From: a bacterium
GTDB taxonomy: Bacteria > Bacteroidota > Ignavibacteria > SZUA-365
Reading direction: 5' to 3'
Length of the DNA: 64,000 bases
Assembly (NCBI GenBank): GCA_020444325.1
Contig: JAHLLD010000012.1
Coordinates: 1 to 64,000 of the forward strand
Position 1 is the first letter of the stretch; each line of letters starts with the position of its first letter. Below are positions 16,525 through 25,360 of the stretch, piece by piece. A program made the position numbers and the translations under genes. Under the pieces are notes generated by a model. That model did not search any database. It was not told where the DNA came from and saw only the letters and a list, made by a program, of their open reading frames with translations.

Positions 16525-16566
16525 TTGACAAAATAAAATCCATCCCTTATAATGGAAGTGCTTCCA
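16525..16566 (+). promoter_or_regulatory. Sigma70-type promoter overlapped by a LacI-family operator
   Basis: TTGACA (16525-16530), a 17-nt spacer and TATAAT (16548-16553) match the E. coli consensus at every position. Starting at the last base of the -10 box is the palindrome TGGAAGTGCTTCCA (16553-16566), with 6-bp arms around a TG centre. This is the general form of LacI/MalR-type operators. An operator over the -10 and transcription start would block RNA polymerase, so negative autoregulation of the lacI-type gene 39 nt downstream is the simple reading. Confidence 0.8.
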
Positions 16567-16604
16567 ATTCTTATAGCAACCATGGCACCCTTACGGAGGA
16601 AAGT

Positions 16605-17639
16605 TTGGGCGTAACCATATATGATATCGCCAAAGAGGCCAACGTCGGCGTTGGAACCGTTTCCAGGGTGCTGAACAATCACCCGTCGGTTTCCGATACC
16701 ACGAGACAGCATGTCATCGAAGTCGCCCAGCGACTTGATTACCGGCCAAATGCCTCAGCGCAGCGCCTTGCCCGGCGAAAGAGCCGAACGATTACCGCCA
16801 TCATGCCTTACATCACGAATTACTTTTTCGTTGAGCTGCTGGGCGGTATCCAGGATGCACTCTTCGAGCGGGATTATGATCTGCTGCTTTACGGCGTCAA
16901 TCATCCAAAGCAGATCGAGGTGTACCTGCAGCGCTCGCTTCGTGCGGGACATTCAGACGGCATGCTGATTGCCTCCATCGACCTCCCCCCCGACTACACA
17001 CAGAAATACCTAAAAAACAATTTCCCGATCATTCTGCTCGACAGATTCAACGAAAACTTCGACTCGTTTTTCGTGGAGAATGTCGAAGGCGCACGTGCCG
17101 CCACCGAGTATCTGATCTCGCTGGGACACAAACGTATCGCCATGATCACGGGTATTGAAGACACGACCCCCGCTCGTGAGCGTTCGACGGGGTATCTCAA
17201 GGCACTCTCCGCCTATCCACACGTGAAAAACATGGGTATTCACCACCCGGTAATGGAATCCAAAAACGATGGTTTCAGCAAGGATGCGGGCTATGAAGTC
17301 ATGAAACGCATTCTTGGCATGCCCGAAGATGAGCGTCCCACCGCAGTATTCGTGACCAGCGACATCCAGGCCTTCGGCGCCATGCACGCCATCAAGGAGA
17401 CCGGTGCTTCCTGCCCCGAAAACATGTCCATCGTCAGCTTCGACGACATCGAGCTGGCGCACTATTATGGACTGACGACCATGCACCAGCCCATCCGGAA
17501 ACTCGGCGTGCTGGCGACAGACAGGTTGTTCGCACGAATGGACGACAACAGTCTCGAGCCGCTGCACCGTCGCTTTACGCCGGAACTGATGATCCGCCAG
17601 ACAGCCGGACCGCCCCCTTCGCGCTTCGGTACCCTGTAA
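16605..17639 (+). CDS. LacI/GalR-family transcriptional regulator
   Basis: A 344-residue repressor-type regulator. The start is a TTG codon at 16605, supported by GGAGG five nt upstream and by the exact family N-terminus (VTIYDIAKEANVGVGTVSRVLN, a helix-turn-helix, then HPSVSDTTR and the hinge helix ASAQRLARRKS). The rest is a periplasmic-binding-protein-like sensor (ITAIMPYITNYFF; TAVFVTSDIQAFGAMHAI; MSIVSFDDIELAHY), which usually binds a sugar or sugar phosphate. The gene sits behind its own probable operator and 27 nt ahead of a TonB-dependent receptor, so it probably controls the surface-protein locus that follows. The effector cannot be read from the sequence; the TGGAAG/CTTCCA operator style resembles that of alpha-glucan regulators. 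Confidence 0.93.
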   Translation: MGVTIYDIAKEANVGVGTVSRVLNNHPSVSDTTRQHVIEVAQRLDYRPNASAQRLARRKSRTITAIMPYITNYFFVELLGGIQDALFERDYDLLLYGVNHPKQIEVYLQRSLRAGHSDGMLIASIDLPPDYTQKYLKNNFPIILLDRFNENFDSFFVENVEGARAATEYLISLGHKRIAMITGIEDTTPARERSTGYLKALSAYPHVKNMGIHHPVMESKNDGFSKDAGYEVMKRILGMPEDERPTAVFVTSDIQAFGAMHAIKETGASCPENMSIVSFDDIELAHYYGLTTMHQPIRKLGVLATDRLFARMDDNSLEPLHRRFTPELMIRQTAGPPPSRFGTL

Positions 17640-17666
17640 CACTCTCGCAACCAATGAGCGGTGACA

Positions 17667-20435
17667 ATGAAACGTTGGTATGCCCTTCTCATCCTGTTGT
17701 TCCTCCCCTCCGTCGTCCTGGCTGGCTCGACCGGAAAGGTCGCAGGCAAAATCGTAGACGCCGAGACCGGGGAAGGAATACCCGGGGTCAATGTCATTCT
17801 CGTCGGCACCACACTCGGCGCCGCGACGAATTTGGATGGTGAATACTCCATCCTCAATATTCCCCCGGGGACCTATGAACTGAAAGCCACGGCGATCGGC
17901 TATGCACCGGTGACCGTGCGTGAAGTCAGGGTCAACATCGATCTCACCACACGCATCAACGTCGAGCTCGGTGAATCCGTCCTCGAGATGAAAGACGAGG
18001 TTGTCATCACAGCCTCTCGTCCCCTGGTGCGCAAGGACCTCACTGCGTCTACTGCCGTTGTCGGCGACGATGAAATCCAGGCGCTCCCCGTCACCGAAGT
18101 CAGCGAAGTGCTCAACCTGCAGGCGGGGTACATCGACGGACATGTGCGCGGCGGCCGCCAGGGCGAAGTCGCGTACTGGATCGACGGCGTGCCGGTCACC
18201 GATGTGTACGACGGCGGAACGGTCGTGGAAGTCAACAAGAATCAAGTGCAGGAACTGCAGCTCGTCAGCGGTGCGTTCAACGCCGAGTACGGCCAGGCAC
18301 TTTCCGGCATCGTCAATATTGCCACCAAAGACGGCAACAATGACTTCAGCGGAAGCTTCGGTACCTACTTCGGCGATTACGTCAGCAATGCATCCGACAT
18401 ATTCCTGGGGATTGATGAAGTCGAACCGTTCGCGATCAGCAACTTCGACCTCTCCCTCTCGGGTCCCGTCATCAAGGATTACGTCTTCTTCACCGTCAAC
18501 GGAAGGAAAAATGCCTTCGGCGGCTGGCTGAATGGCGAGCGCCGTTTTAATCCAAGCAATGTCGCATACATCGACAGCGCCGGGAATTTCATCGAGAGCC
18601 GCGATCCTGATCAGGGACTCGGTGATGGCAGCATCGTGCCCATGAACAGCAGTGACAAGCTGTACGGACAGGCCAAGCTGAGCGTGCGCATCACGAAAAA
18701 CATCAAGATGTGGTATCAGTATATCCACGATGATGTCAGCTATCAGGATTACAATCAGTTCTACAAATACAATCCCGATGCAAATCCCACGAATTATCGT
18801 CTCGGACAGACCCATCTCGCACAGCTGACACATCTGCTGTCGGACAACACCTTTTATACCCTTGGTGTCTCCGTCTTCGACAAGAATTTTCAGCGCTATG
18901 TCTATGAATCCACCACTGACCCCGGCTACGTCCACCCCAACCTGCTGACCGCCATCACGCCGTACAGCTTCGCGACAGGGGGTGTGGACATGCAGCATTT
19001 CGAGCGCAACACGAACACGGTGGTCGGGAAATTCGATATCACCAGTCAGATCACGCAGCAGCATCTGGTCAAGGCGGGACTGCAGCTGAGCAGCCATGAG
19101 CTGTTCTTCAACAACATCACCCTGCGTCCTGTGGAAATTCAATCGGATTTCGATCCGGCGACGGACGATCCCCATATCGCCACGCGGATTCTGGATGTCA
19201 GTACGATTTACCATGACGAATACACACGCAAGCCTATGGAGTTTGCGGCATACGTGCAGGACAAGATGGAGTTCGATGACCTGATCATCAATCTCGGTAT
19301 GCGCTTCGACATGTTCGATCCTGCGGGACAGGTGCTCGCGGATCCGACAGACCCGAGCATTTATAATCCCATTCGTCCCGAGAACCGTTTTCACGACACC
19401 AATGGAAACGGCATTCAGGACGCAGGTGAACCCGACGTGACCATCGCCGAGCGTGAGAGCTACTGGTATCGCGACACTGAGGTCAAGTACCAGGTGAGTC
19501 CGCGCTTCGGCGCGGCATTCCCGATCTCCGATCGCGGCGTGCTGCATTTCAGCTATGGACATTTTTTCCAGATTCCCCGTTTTGAGCTGCTTTACACGAA
19601 CCCCTACTTCAAACTCGGATCGGGAACCGGGAATCAGGGTACGATCGGAAACGCCGACCTGGAACCCGAACAGACCATCAATGCGGAAATCGGACTGCAG
19701 CAGCAGCTGACCGAAGACATTTCCATCGATGCGACGGCATACATCCGAGATACACGTAACCTGGCCGGAACACGCGCGGAACAGATCACGATCTTCGGCG
19801 GGTCTGCGACGTACTCGAAAGTGGTGAATTCGGATTTCGCCTACACGCGCGGTGTGGTGCTGTCATTCAACAAGCGATTTGCAGACGGACTCGCAGCCAC
19901 ACTGGATTACACGTTCCAGATCGCGCGCGGCACCGCTTCCGATCCCTACGCAGCGCAGCAGGCAGCCGCTCGCGGAGATCTTCCTGAAGTGCAGCTCACC
20001 CCGCTCAGCTGGGACCAGCGTCACACCGTCAATGCTTCGGTATCGTACAGCGCCTCCTCCTACGGCGGAAGTTTCATTTTCCAGTACGGCAGCGGCATGC
20101 CCTATACGCCACGTCGTACCGAGGATATTACCTCGCTGATCACGAACAGCCAGTTCAAGCCCAATACCGTCAATGCCGACATGCGGTTGTACAAGACCCT
20201 CACGTTCGGCACACTCGATTTCATTTTCTTCCTGCGCGTATTCAATCTCTTTGATACCGAGAATGAAGTCGGCGTCTTCGACGACACCGGCCGAGCGGGA
20301 TACACGACGGATCTTGAACGCATCAAGGCGCAGAACACACCGGAATACGTGAACACGATTGAAGAATACTTCACCATTCCGACCAACTACTCCGAGCCCC
20401 GCCGCGTCGAAATCGGTGTGAGCGTGGAATTCTGA
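17667..20435 (+). CDS. TonB-dependent outer membrane receptor (cassette A)
   Basis: A 922-residue receptor. ATG at 17667 is preferred over a GTG two codons earlier because it opens directly into the signal peptide (MKRWYALLILLFLPSVVLAG). Next come a carboxypeptidase-regulatory domain (about 25-110; GKIVDAETGEGIPGVNV, TAIGYAPV), a plug domain (YWIDGVPVTDVYDGG; VSGAFNAEYGQALSGIVN) and a C-terminal beta-barrel ending in VEIGVSVEF with the usual terminal Phe. It would import or help handle a ligand at the outer membrane using TonB energy. No SusD partner follows; the next genes are a large exported protein and a PorV-like barrel, the same order as in the cassette at 47-54.5 kb. Likely cotranscribed with the lacI-type gene. 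Confidence 0.9.
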   Translation: MKRWYALLILLFLPSVVLAGSTGKVAGKIVDAETGEGIPGVNVILVGTTLGAATNLDGEYSILNIPPGTYELKATAIGYAPVTVREVRVNIDLTTRINVELGESVLEMKDEVVITASRPLVRKDLTASTAVVGDDEIQALPVTEVSEVLNLQAGYIDGHVRGGRQGEVAYWIDGVPVTDVYDGGTVVEVNKNQVQELQLVSGAFNAEYGQALSGIVNIATKDGNNDFSGSFGTYFGDYVSNASDIFLGIDEVEPFAISNFDLSLSGPVIKDYVFFTVNGRKNAFGGWLNGERRFNPSNVAYIDSAGNFIESRDPDQGLGDGSIVPMNSSDKLYGQAKLSVRITKNIKMWYQYIHDDVSYQDYNQFYKYNPDANPTNYRLGQTHLAQLTHLLSDNTFYTLGVSVFDKNFQRYVYESTTDPGYVHPNLLTAITPYSFATGGVDMQHFERNTNTVVGKFDITSQITQQHLVKAGLQLSSHELFFNNITLRPVEIQSDFDPATDDPHIATRILDVSTIYHDEYTRKPMEFAAYVQDKMEFDDLIINLGMRFDMFDPAGQVLADPTDPSIYNPIRPENRFHDTNGNGIQDAGEPDVTIAERESYWYRDTEVKYQVSPRFGAAFPISDRGVLHFSYGHFFQIPRFELLYTNPYFKLGSGTGNQGTIGNADLEPEQTINAEIGLQQQLTEDISIDATAYIRDTRNLAGTRAEQITIFGGSATYSKVVNSDFAYTRGVVLSFNKRFADGLAATLDYTFQIARGTASDPYAAQQAAARGDLPEVQLTPLSWDQRHTVNASVSYSASSYGGSFIFQYGSGMPYTPRRTEDITSLITNSQFKPNTVNADMRLYKTLTFGTLDFIFFLRVFNLFDTENEVGVFDDTGRAGYTTDLERIKAQNTPEYVNTIEEYFTIPTNYSEPRRVEIGVSVEF

Positions 20436-20463
20436 TCATGAGATTATCGATCAAATCATACGG

Positions 20464-23400
20464 ATGTCTATGAAACGACAATGGTACATCATCGCCTGCG
20501 CTCTCCTGCTGCTCGCAGCTGAGCTGTCCGCCCAGAGCGGCCGGGAATACCGCCGTTCCAACGTCATGGCCGGCAACAGGGTGAAAACCGTGTTCGGAAA
20601 CTGGGGCGTCATCGGACAGCCGGCCACCGGTGGTCCGCGTGGAGCATGGATTTACGACAACGACGGGTATCTCGGAGACGTCAGTCCTTTCGTCGGTGCT
20701 GAAGTGCAGTGGAATGGCACGACCTTTCACTCTGTCGTGACTGCTCCGATGGATCGCCCGACATCCCGCCGTGACGAATCACCTTCCGGCATACCCTGGA
20801 CCTGGGAGCCGGTCTCCGGATATTTCAATGCGAGCCAGGACGGTGTCGCCCTCCTGACCGATCCGGAAACCTGGCCTTCGTTCTGGCCCGACCGCCTCAA
20901 CGATGCGACGGATCCCGGCTGGCGCGGAAGCTGGAACGGCTTCTTCGGAAAGACGTCCAGTAGTGACGAGGAAACGTATTTCGTCATGGACGACAACGTG
21001 GACGAGCGCTACAATTTCGCGGCCAACAACACACTGGGCGTGGCGTTCAAGCCGGATTCCCGCAAGCCGTCGCGAAACGGACTGGCACTGGAAATGCGCG
21101 TGCGAGGACTGCAGTGGGCGCAGTTCCTGGCGCAGGACAACATTTTCTGGCTTTATGAAATCACGAACACGGGGACGACGAATTATAATCGTGCGGTGTT
21201 CGGAATGCTCGTTGGCACGTACATCGGTGTCACCGGCGGAGATGATTCGCCCGGTGAATATGATGACGATTTCTCCTTCTTCGATGTAGAGAAGGATCTC
21301 ACGTATACCGGCGACTATCCTGACAATAACAGCCGCAACCCGAGCTGGGTCGGTCCTGTCGGGATCGTGGGCTATGCGTTCCTCGAAAGCCCGGGCAACC
21401 CCTTCGACGGTATCGACAACGACAATGACGCCGATTTCGCTTCGGCCGCCCCCTACTTCCAGGCTGACAGCTTCGATTCAACCGTGGCCTCGACGGGAAT
21501 GACACTCGTACTTATCGACGACAACTACGAACGCAGCACCGTACAGCTCGGATCCGCCCCTATGACGGTGAATACGCGTGGACTCGAAATCGAGGTTGTC
21601 CCCGGCAGCACGGTACTCATGGAAGGCAATGTCATCACGGACGCCCAGGGCAACAGCATCGTCAATCCCAACGCGTACGACGGCGTCGACAACGATCTCG
21701 ACGGCATTATCGACGAGAACTACTTTCTGCATTACCGCCAGTTGAAGCGCGACACGCAGGGCAACACGCTCATCGATGTGCTGCGTCCCGTACGTCATGT
21801 CGACTATATCACCGGCTCCGGCACCAGCGACAATATGGTTGATGAGCGTCGAGACGATCTGGTTGACAACGACGGCGACTGGAATATCGATTTCGACGAT
21901 GTCGGACGCGATGGCGTCGACGAAACCAATGACTACGGCGAAGGTGACGGTACGCCAACCTCCGGCTATGATTTCGGTGGTTTCGATACCGGGCTCCCCG
22001 GTGAACCGAATATTGACAAGACCGACGTCGATGAATCGGACCAGGTAGGACTCACCTCCTTCCAGTATTTCACACCGGCCAGCGATGTCACGCTTGCTGA
22101 CGACAACGATCTCTGGGACCGCATGGCACCGGGATTCTTCGATGTCCCGACCTCCATTGTCAACAATCGTCCCCAGCGGGGCGAGGACGGCGACTTCATT
22201 TATGGATCAGGGTACTTCCCGCTTCTCGCGGGCGGCACCGAGCGTTTTTCACTCGCCCTCGTGTACGGTGGCGGACAGGGTGGTTTTTCGACGGATCTCG
22301 TCGACCTCCTCAAGCACCGTGAAACCGTACAGAAAATCTATAACAGCAACTACCGCTTCCCTGTCGCTCCCGACAAGCCAACACTGCGTGCCGTGGCAGG
22401 CGACGGTGAAGTGACACTTTACTGGGACCGTGCCGCCGAACGCTCCTTCGACCCTGTCCTCAAGGAATATGATTTCGAAGGCTACAAGATTTACAAGGCG
22501 ACGGATCCGAACTTCATTGACGCTGCAACCGTGACTGACGCCGATGGCATCGTCGTCGGCTTCAAACCTGTTGCACAGTTCGATCTCGACAACAACATCC
22601 AGGGGTATTTCCGACCGAGTCCCGCTCTTTTCGAAACCGTCTCGGGACGCTCATACAACCTTGGAAGCAACACCGGCCTCGAACACTCATGGACGGATCA
22701 CGAGGTGCAGAACGGCCGCACCTACTACTATGCAATTGTCGCGTATGACCGTGGGAACGAACAGACCGATATCTTCCCCGCCGAAAACTCGAAGCGCGTG
22801 CGCCTGACGGCGACCGGCGATCCTGAGCTCGACATCAACACGGCGATGGTTGTGCCCAATGCTCCGGTTGCGGGCTATGTCGAACCACTTTCCGGCGTCA
22901 AACTCACCTCACCAACCTCCGTCGCAACCGGTGCACTCGCCTACGAAGTGCTCGATGCGATGCGTCTCGAACCGAACAGTTACGAGGTAACGTTCGAGGA
23001 TGTTATGTCTGACGAAAAGGACAACGATGGAGACGGCATCATCGACCAGGAAGATTTCCAGGAGCTGGCGCAGATCACGACCACATACAGCGTCCTGAAC
23101 AAAACGCAGCAGCAGTTCGCGTTTACCATCGAAGACACCCTGCCCGTCAAACTGCCGCATGAATATATCAATGCGGATGACGTGCTGGTGCGCACGGCGG
23201 CGGGTCCCGTGCTTCCGACGCAGTATCACATCGACACCCGGCGCGGCGACATTCGTCCCACCAGCGCGGGCAGCCTCTCCGGAGACTATGAAATACTCTA
23301 CACCTATTACCCGGTGTATCGGAGTCCCTACATCGCCGGCAGTCCCTACGTCTCCGAAGCCATCGACTCCGACATCTTTGACGGACTGCAGCTGAACTTC

Positions 23401-24243
23401 CAGAATGACTGGCGTATCGATCTGGTCGACAGTCTTTCCGGCTTCCGCACAGCAAACCCGACGAAGAGCATGATTTACACCTTCGCAACCACCGACATTC
23501 TGCTCGGTCCGGGAGATACGCTGCGAGGCGCCCGGTATCCGTCTGACTACGAAATCCGCTTTGCGAACAACATCATCGACACTTCAGCCGCACTGTACGG
23601 CTCCCCCGCAATACCAGTGAATTTCACCGTCTACAATGTGACCGAGGATCATACCATCCCGTTCATCTTCGTCGACACCGACGGTAATGAACTGCTGTCG
23701 AAAACCGATCAGGTCGCCTTCTTTGACCTCAAGCAAAATGGCGATCCCTTTTTCACATGGATCATGGCCTTTGAAAATCGTCCCAGTATGCCTGAAGACA
23801 CGGTGTTCGATTTCGGCGATGGAGAGATGGTAGAGCTTCGGACGAGCAAACCATTCCGCCATGGAGATGTGTATACGTTTTCACCTTCGCTCCCCGAGGT
23901 CGACGAGGTGCAGGCGGGTGATCAGCTGAGCAGAGTCGGTGTGGTTCCGAATCCGTATGTCGCGGCCACGATTCATGAGTCGCCCCTTCCCCCGGGCGTA
24001 ACCACCGGTCGCGGTGAACGAAAGATCGACTTCATCCACGTTCCGCGTGACTCGAAGATCAGCATTTTCACCGCCCGTGGTGATCATGTCATCACGCTCC
24101 GGCACGAAAGCGCCATTGACGACGGAACGGTGACATGGAACCTGAAATCGAAAGAAAACCTGGATATCGCCTACGGTGTGTACTTCTACGTACTGGAATC
24201 ACCTGTCGGTGAGAAATCCGGAAAAATTGCAATCATCAAATAG
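20464..24243 (+). CDS. Large exported protein with Ca-loop motifs, FN3-like domain and T9SS-like tail (cassette A)
   Basis: A 1259-residue exported protein with signal peptide (YIIACALLLLAAELSAQ); a second ATG at 20470 is an alternative start. The N-terminal half has aromatic, beta-rich segments and at least four acidic loops of the type GxDNDxDGxxD (GIDNDNDAD, GVDNDLDGIIDE, LVDNDGDWNIDFDD, EKDNDGDGIIDQED), which probably bind calcium. An FN3-like domain follows (LRAVAGDGEVTLYWDRA ... YKIYKA). The end (VGVVPNPYVAAT ... ISIFTARGDHVITL ... YGVYFYVLES ... KIAIIK) is a T9SS-type sorting domain variant with PNPY. Its counterpart in cassette B is the 1087-residue protein. Role unknown; surface display by T9SS is inferred. 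Confidence 0.85.
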   Translation: MSMKRQWYIIACALLLLAAELSAQSGREYRRSNVMAGNRVKTVFGNWGVIGQPATGGPRGAWIYDNDGYLGDVSPFVGAEVQWNGTTFHSVVTAPMDRPTSRRDESPSGIPWTWEPVSGYFNASQDGVALLTDPETWPSFWPDRLNDATDPGWRGSWNGFFGKTSSSDEETYFVMDDNVDERYNFAANNTLGVAFKPDSRKPSRNGLALEMRVRGLQWAQFLAQDNIFWLYEITNTGTTNYNRAVFGMLVGTYIGVTGGDDSPGEYDDDFSFFDVEKDLTYTGDYPDNNSRNPSWVGPVGIVGYAFLESPGNPFDGIDNDNDADFASAAPYFQADSFDSTVASTGMTLVLIDDNYERSTVQLGSAPMTVNTRGLEIEVVPGSTVLMEGNVITDAQGNSIVNPNAYDGVDNDLDGIIDENYFLHYRQLKRDTQGNTLIDVLRPVRHVDYITGSGTSDNMVDERRDDLVDNDGDWNIDFDDVGRDGVDETNDYGEGDGTPTSGYDFGGFDTGLPGEPNIDKTDVDESDQVGLTSFQYFTPASDVTLADDNDLWDRMAPGFFDVPTSIVNNRPQRGEDGDFIYGSGYFPLLAGGTERFSLALVYGGGQGGFSTDLVDLLKHRETVQKIYNSNYRFPVAPDKPTLRAVAGDGEVTLYWDRAAERSFDPVLKEYDFEGYKIYKATDPNFIDAATVTDADGIVVGFKPVAQFDLDNNIQGYFRPSPALFETVSGRSYNLGSNTGLEHSWTDHEVQNGRTYYYAIVAYDRGNEQTDIFPAENSKRVRLTATGDPELDINTAMVVPNAPVAGYVEPLSGVKLTSPTSVATGALAYEVLDAMRLEPNSYEVTFEDVMSDEKDNDGDGIIDQEDFQELAQITTTYSVLNKTQQQFAFTIEDTLPVKLPHEYINADDVLVRTAAGPVLPTQYHIDTRRGDIRPTSAGSLSGDYEILYTYYPVYRSPYIAGSPYVSEAIDSDIFDGLQLNFQNDWRIDLVDSLSGFRTANPTKSMIYTFATTDILLGPGDTLRGARYPSDYEIRFANNIIDTSAALYGSPAIPVNFTVYNVTEDHTIPFIFVDTDGNELLSKTDQVAFFDLKQNGDPFFTWIMAFENRPSMPEDTVFDFGDGEMVELRTSKPFRHGDVYTFSPSLPEVDEVQAGDQLSRVGVVPNPYVAATIHESPLPPGVTTGRGERKIDFIHVPRDSKISIFTARGDHVITLRHESAIDDGTVTWNLKSKENLDIAYGVYFYVLESPVGEKSGKIAIIK

Positions 24244-24261
24244 CCAGGACATGGAGCGCTT

Positions 24262-25281
24262 ATGAACACCCTGCTACGATCTGTTCTGCTCGCATTGCTC
24301 GTTGCTGCACTGCCCATCGCCGCCGGTGCGCAGAGTAAGGTCGGCACGACTGCGGCACAGTTTCTCGGCATCGGCGTCGGTCCACGTGCCGTGGCTATGG
24401 GCGGCGCCTATGTCGCCATGAGTGATGACGCCTCTGCCATGTACTGGAACCCGGGCGCGCTTTCGCGCATGGATCATTCCCAGGTGGTCGCCTCCCACAC
24501 CGGATGGCTGGTCGGCACCGACCTGAACTGGGTCGCGCTGTCATTGCAACTCGACGCCAGCAATACCGTGGGCATCAGCCTGACGCAGCTCGACTATGGC
24601 GAAGAAGAAGTGCGTACGGTGGTGCAGCCCGAAGGTACCGGTGCGCGATGGACAGCGCAGGACCTGGCATTCACCATCAGTTACGCCAGAAACCTGACCG
24701 ACCGCTTCTCCATCGGCGGATCGTTCAAGTACATCACGCAGCAGATCTGGAACGAAAGTGCCTCGACGATCGCGTTCGATCTCGGACTGATTTTCACGAC
24801 GCCGTTTGACGGACTCCGTCTCGGCGCATCTCTCTCAAACTTCGGTGGCGACCTGCAGCTCGACGGCAAGGATCTCACCCGGCGCATCGATCTCGATCCG
24901 GAAAACACGGGGAACAACGAAACGATTGTCGCAAACCTGAAGACGGATTCCTGGGAATTGCCGCTGTTCTTCCGCGCCGGCATTTCCTATGATTTCATGC
25001 GCAACGACCTCTTTCGCTTCACGATGTCCGCCGATGCGGTGCGTCCGAACGACAACAACGAGCATGTCAATCTCGGTGGAGAATTCGGATACCGCGACAT
25101 TTTCTTCGTACGCGGCGGATACAAGGCACTATTCCTTGCGGATGCGGAAGAAGGACTCACGGCCGGCGTCGGACTGCATTATCCCCTGTTCGGAACGACC
25201 GCCGCCGCGATCGATTACACGTATCAGGAATTTGGAGTATTTGACGGTGTGCAGACCATCACGCTGTCGATCGATTTCTGA
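24262..25281 (+). CDS. PorV/PorQ-family outer membrane protein (cassette A)
   Basis: A 339-residue outer membrane beta-barrel with signal peptide (LLALLVAALPIAAGAQ) and the PorV/PorQ (UPF0164) hallmark near the N-terminus, GPRAVAMGGAYVAMSDDASA followed by MYWNPGAL. It ends in aromatic-alternating strands (DYTYQEFGVF ... LSIDF). In known T9SS, PorV shuttles cargo from the translocon to the attachment complex and binds the C-terminal sorting domain. Its position directly between two proteins with sorting tails suggests a cargo-specific PorV paralogue. It starts 18 nt after the previous stop codon. Confidence 0.88.
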   Translation: MNTLLRSVLLALLVAALPIAAGAQSKVGTTAAQFLGIGVGPRAVAMGGAYVAMSDDASAMYWNPGALSRMDHSQVVASHTGWLVGTDLNWVALSLQLDASNTVGISLTQLDYGEEEVRTVVQPEGTGARWTAQDLAFTISYARNLTDRFSIGGSFKYITQQIWNESASTIAFDLGLIFTTPFDGLRLGASLSNFGGDLQLDGKDLTRRIDLDPENTGNNETIVANLKTDSWELPLFFRAGISYDFMRNDLFRFTMSADAVRPNDNNEHVNLGGEFGYRDIFFVRGGYKALFLADAEEGLTAGVGLHYPLFGTTAAAIDYTYQEFGVFDGVQTITLSIDF

Positions 25282-25360
25282 TCCATAACCATTACTGGAA
25301 GCAACAGCTTTAATGCGTTCGCTCTATAATCTCACTTCAACGTTTTTGGAGGTACCCTCT

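Noticed and set aside
17010-19562. 850-codon open frame on the minus strand opposite lacI and the cassette A receptor
   Set aside because: It lies antisense to two well-supported genes; its composition is a by-product of their codon bias, with no domain, signal or ribosome site.
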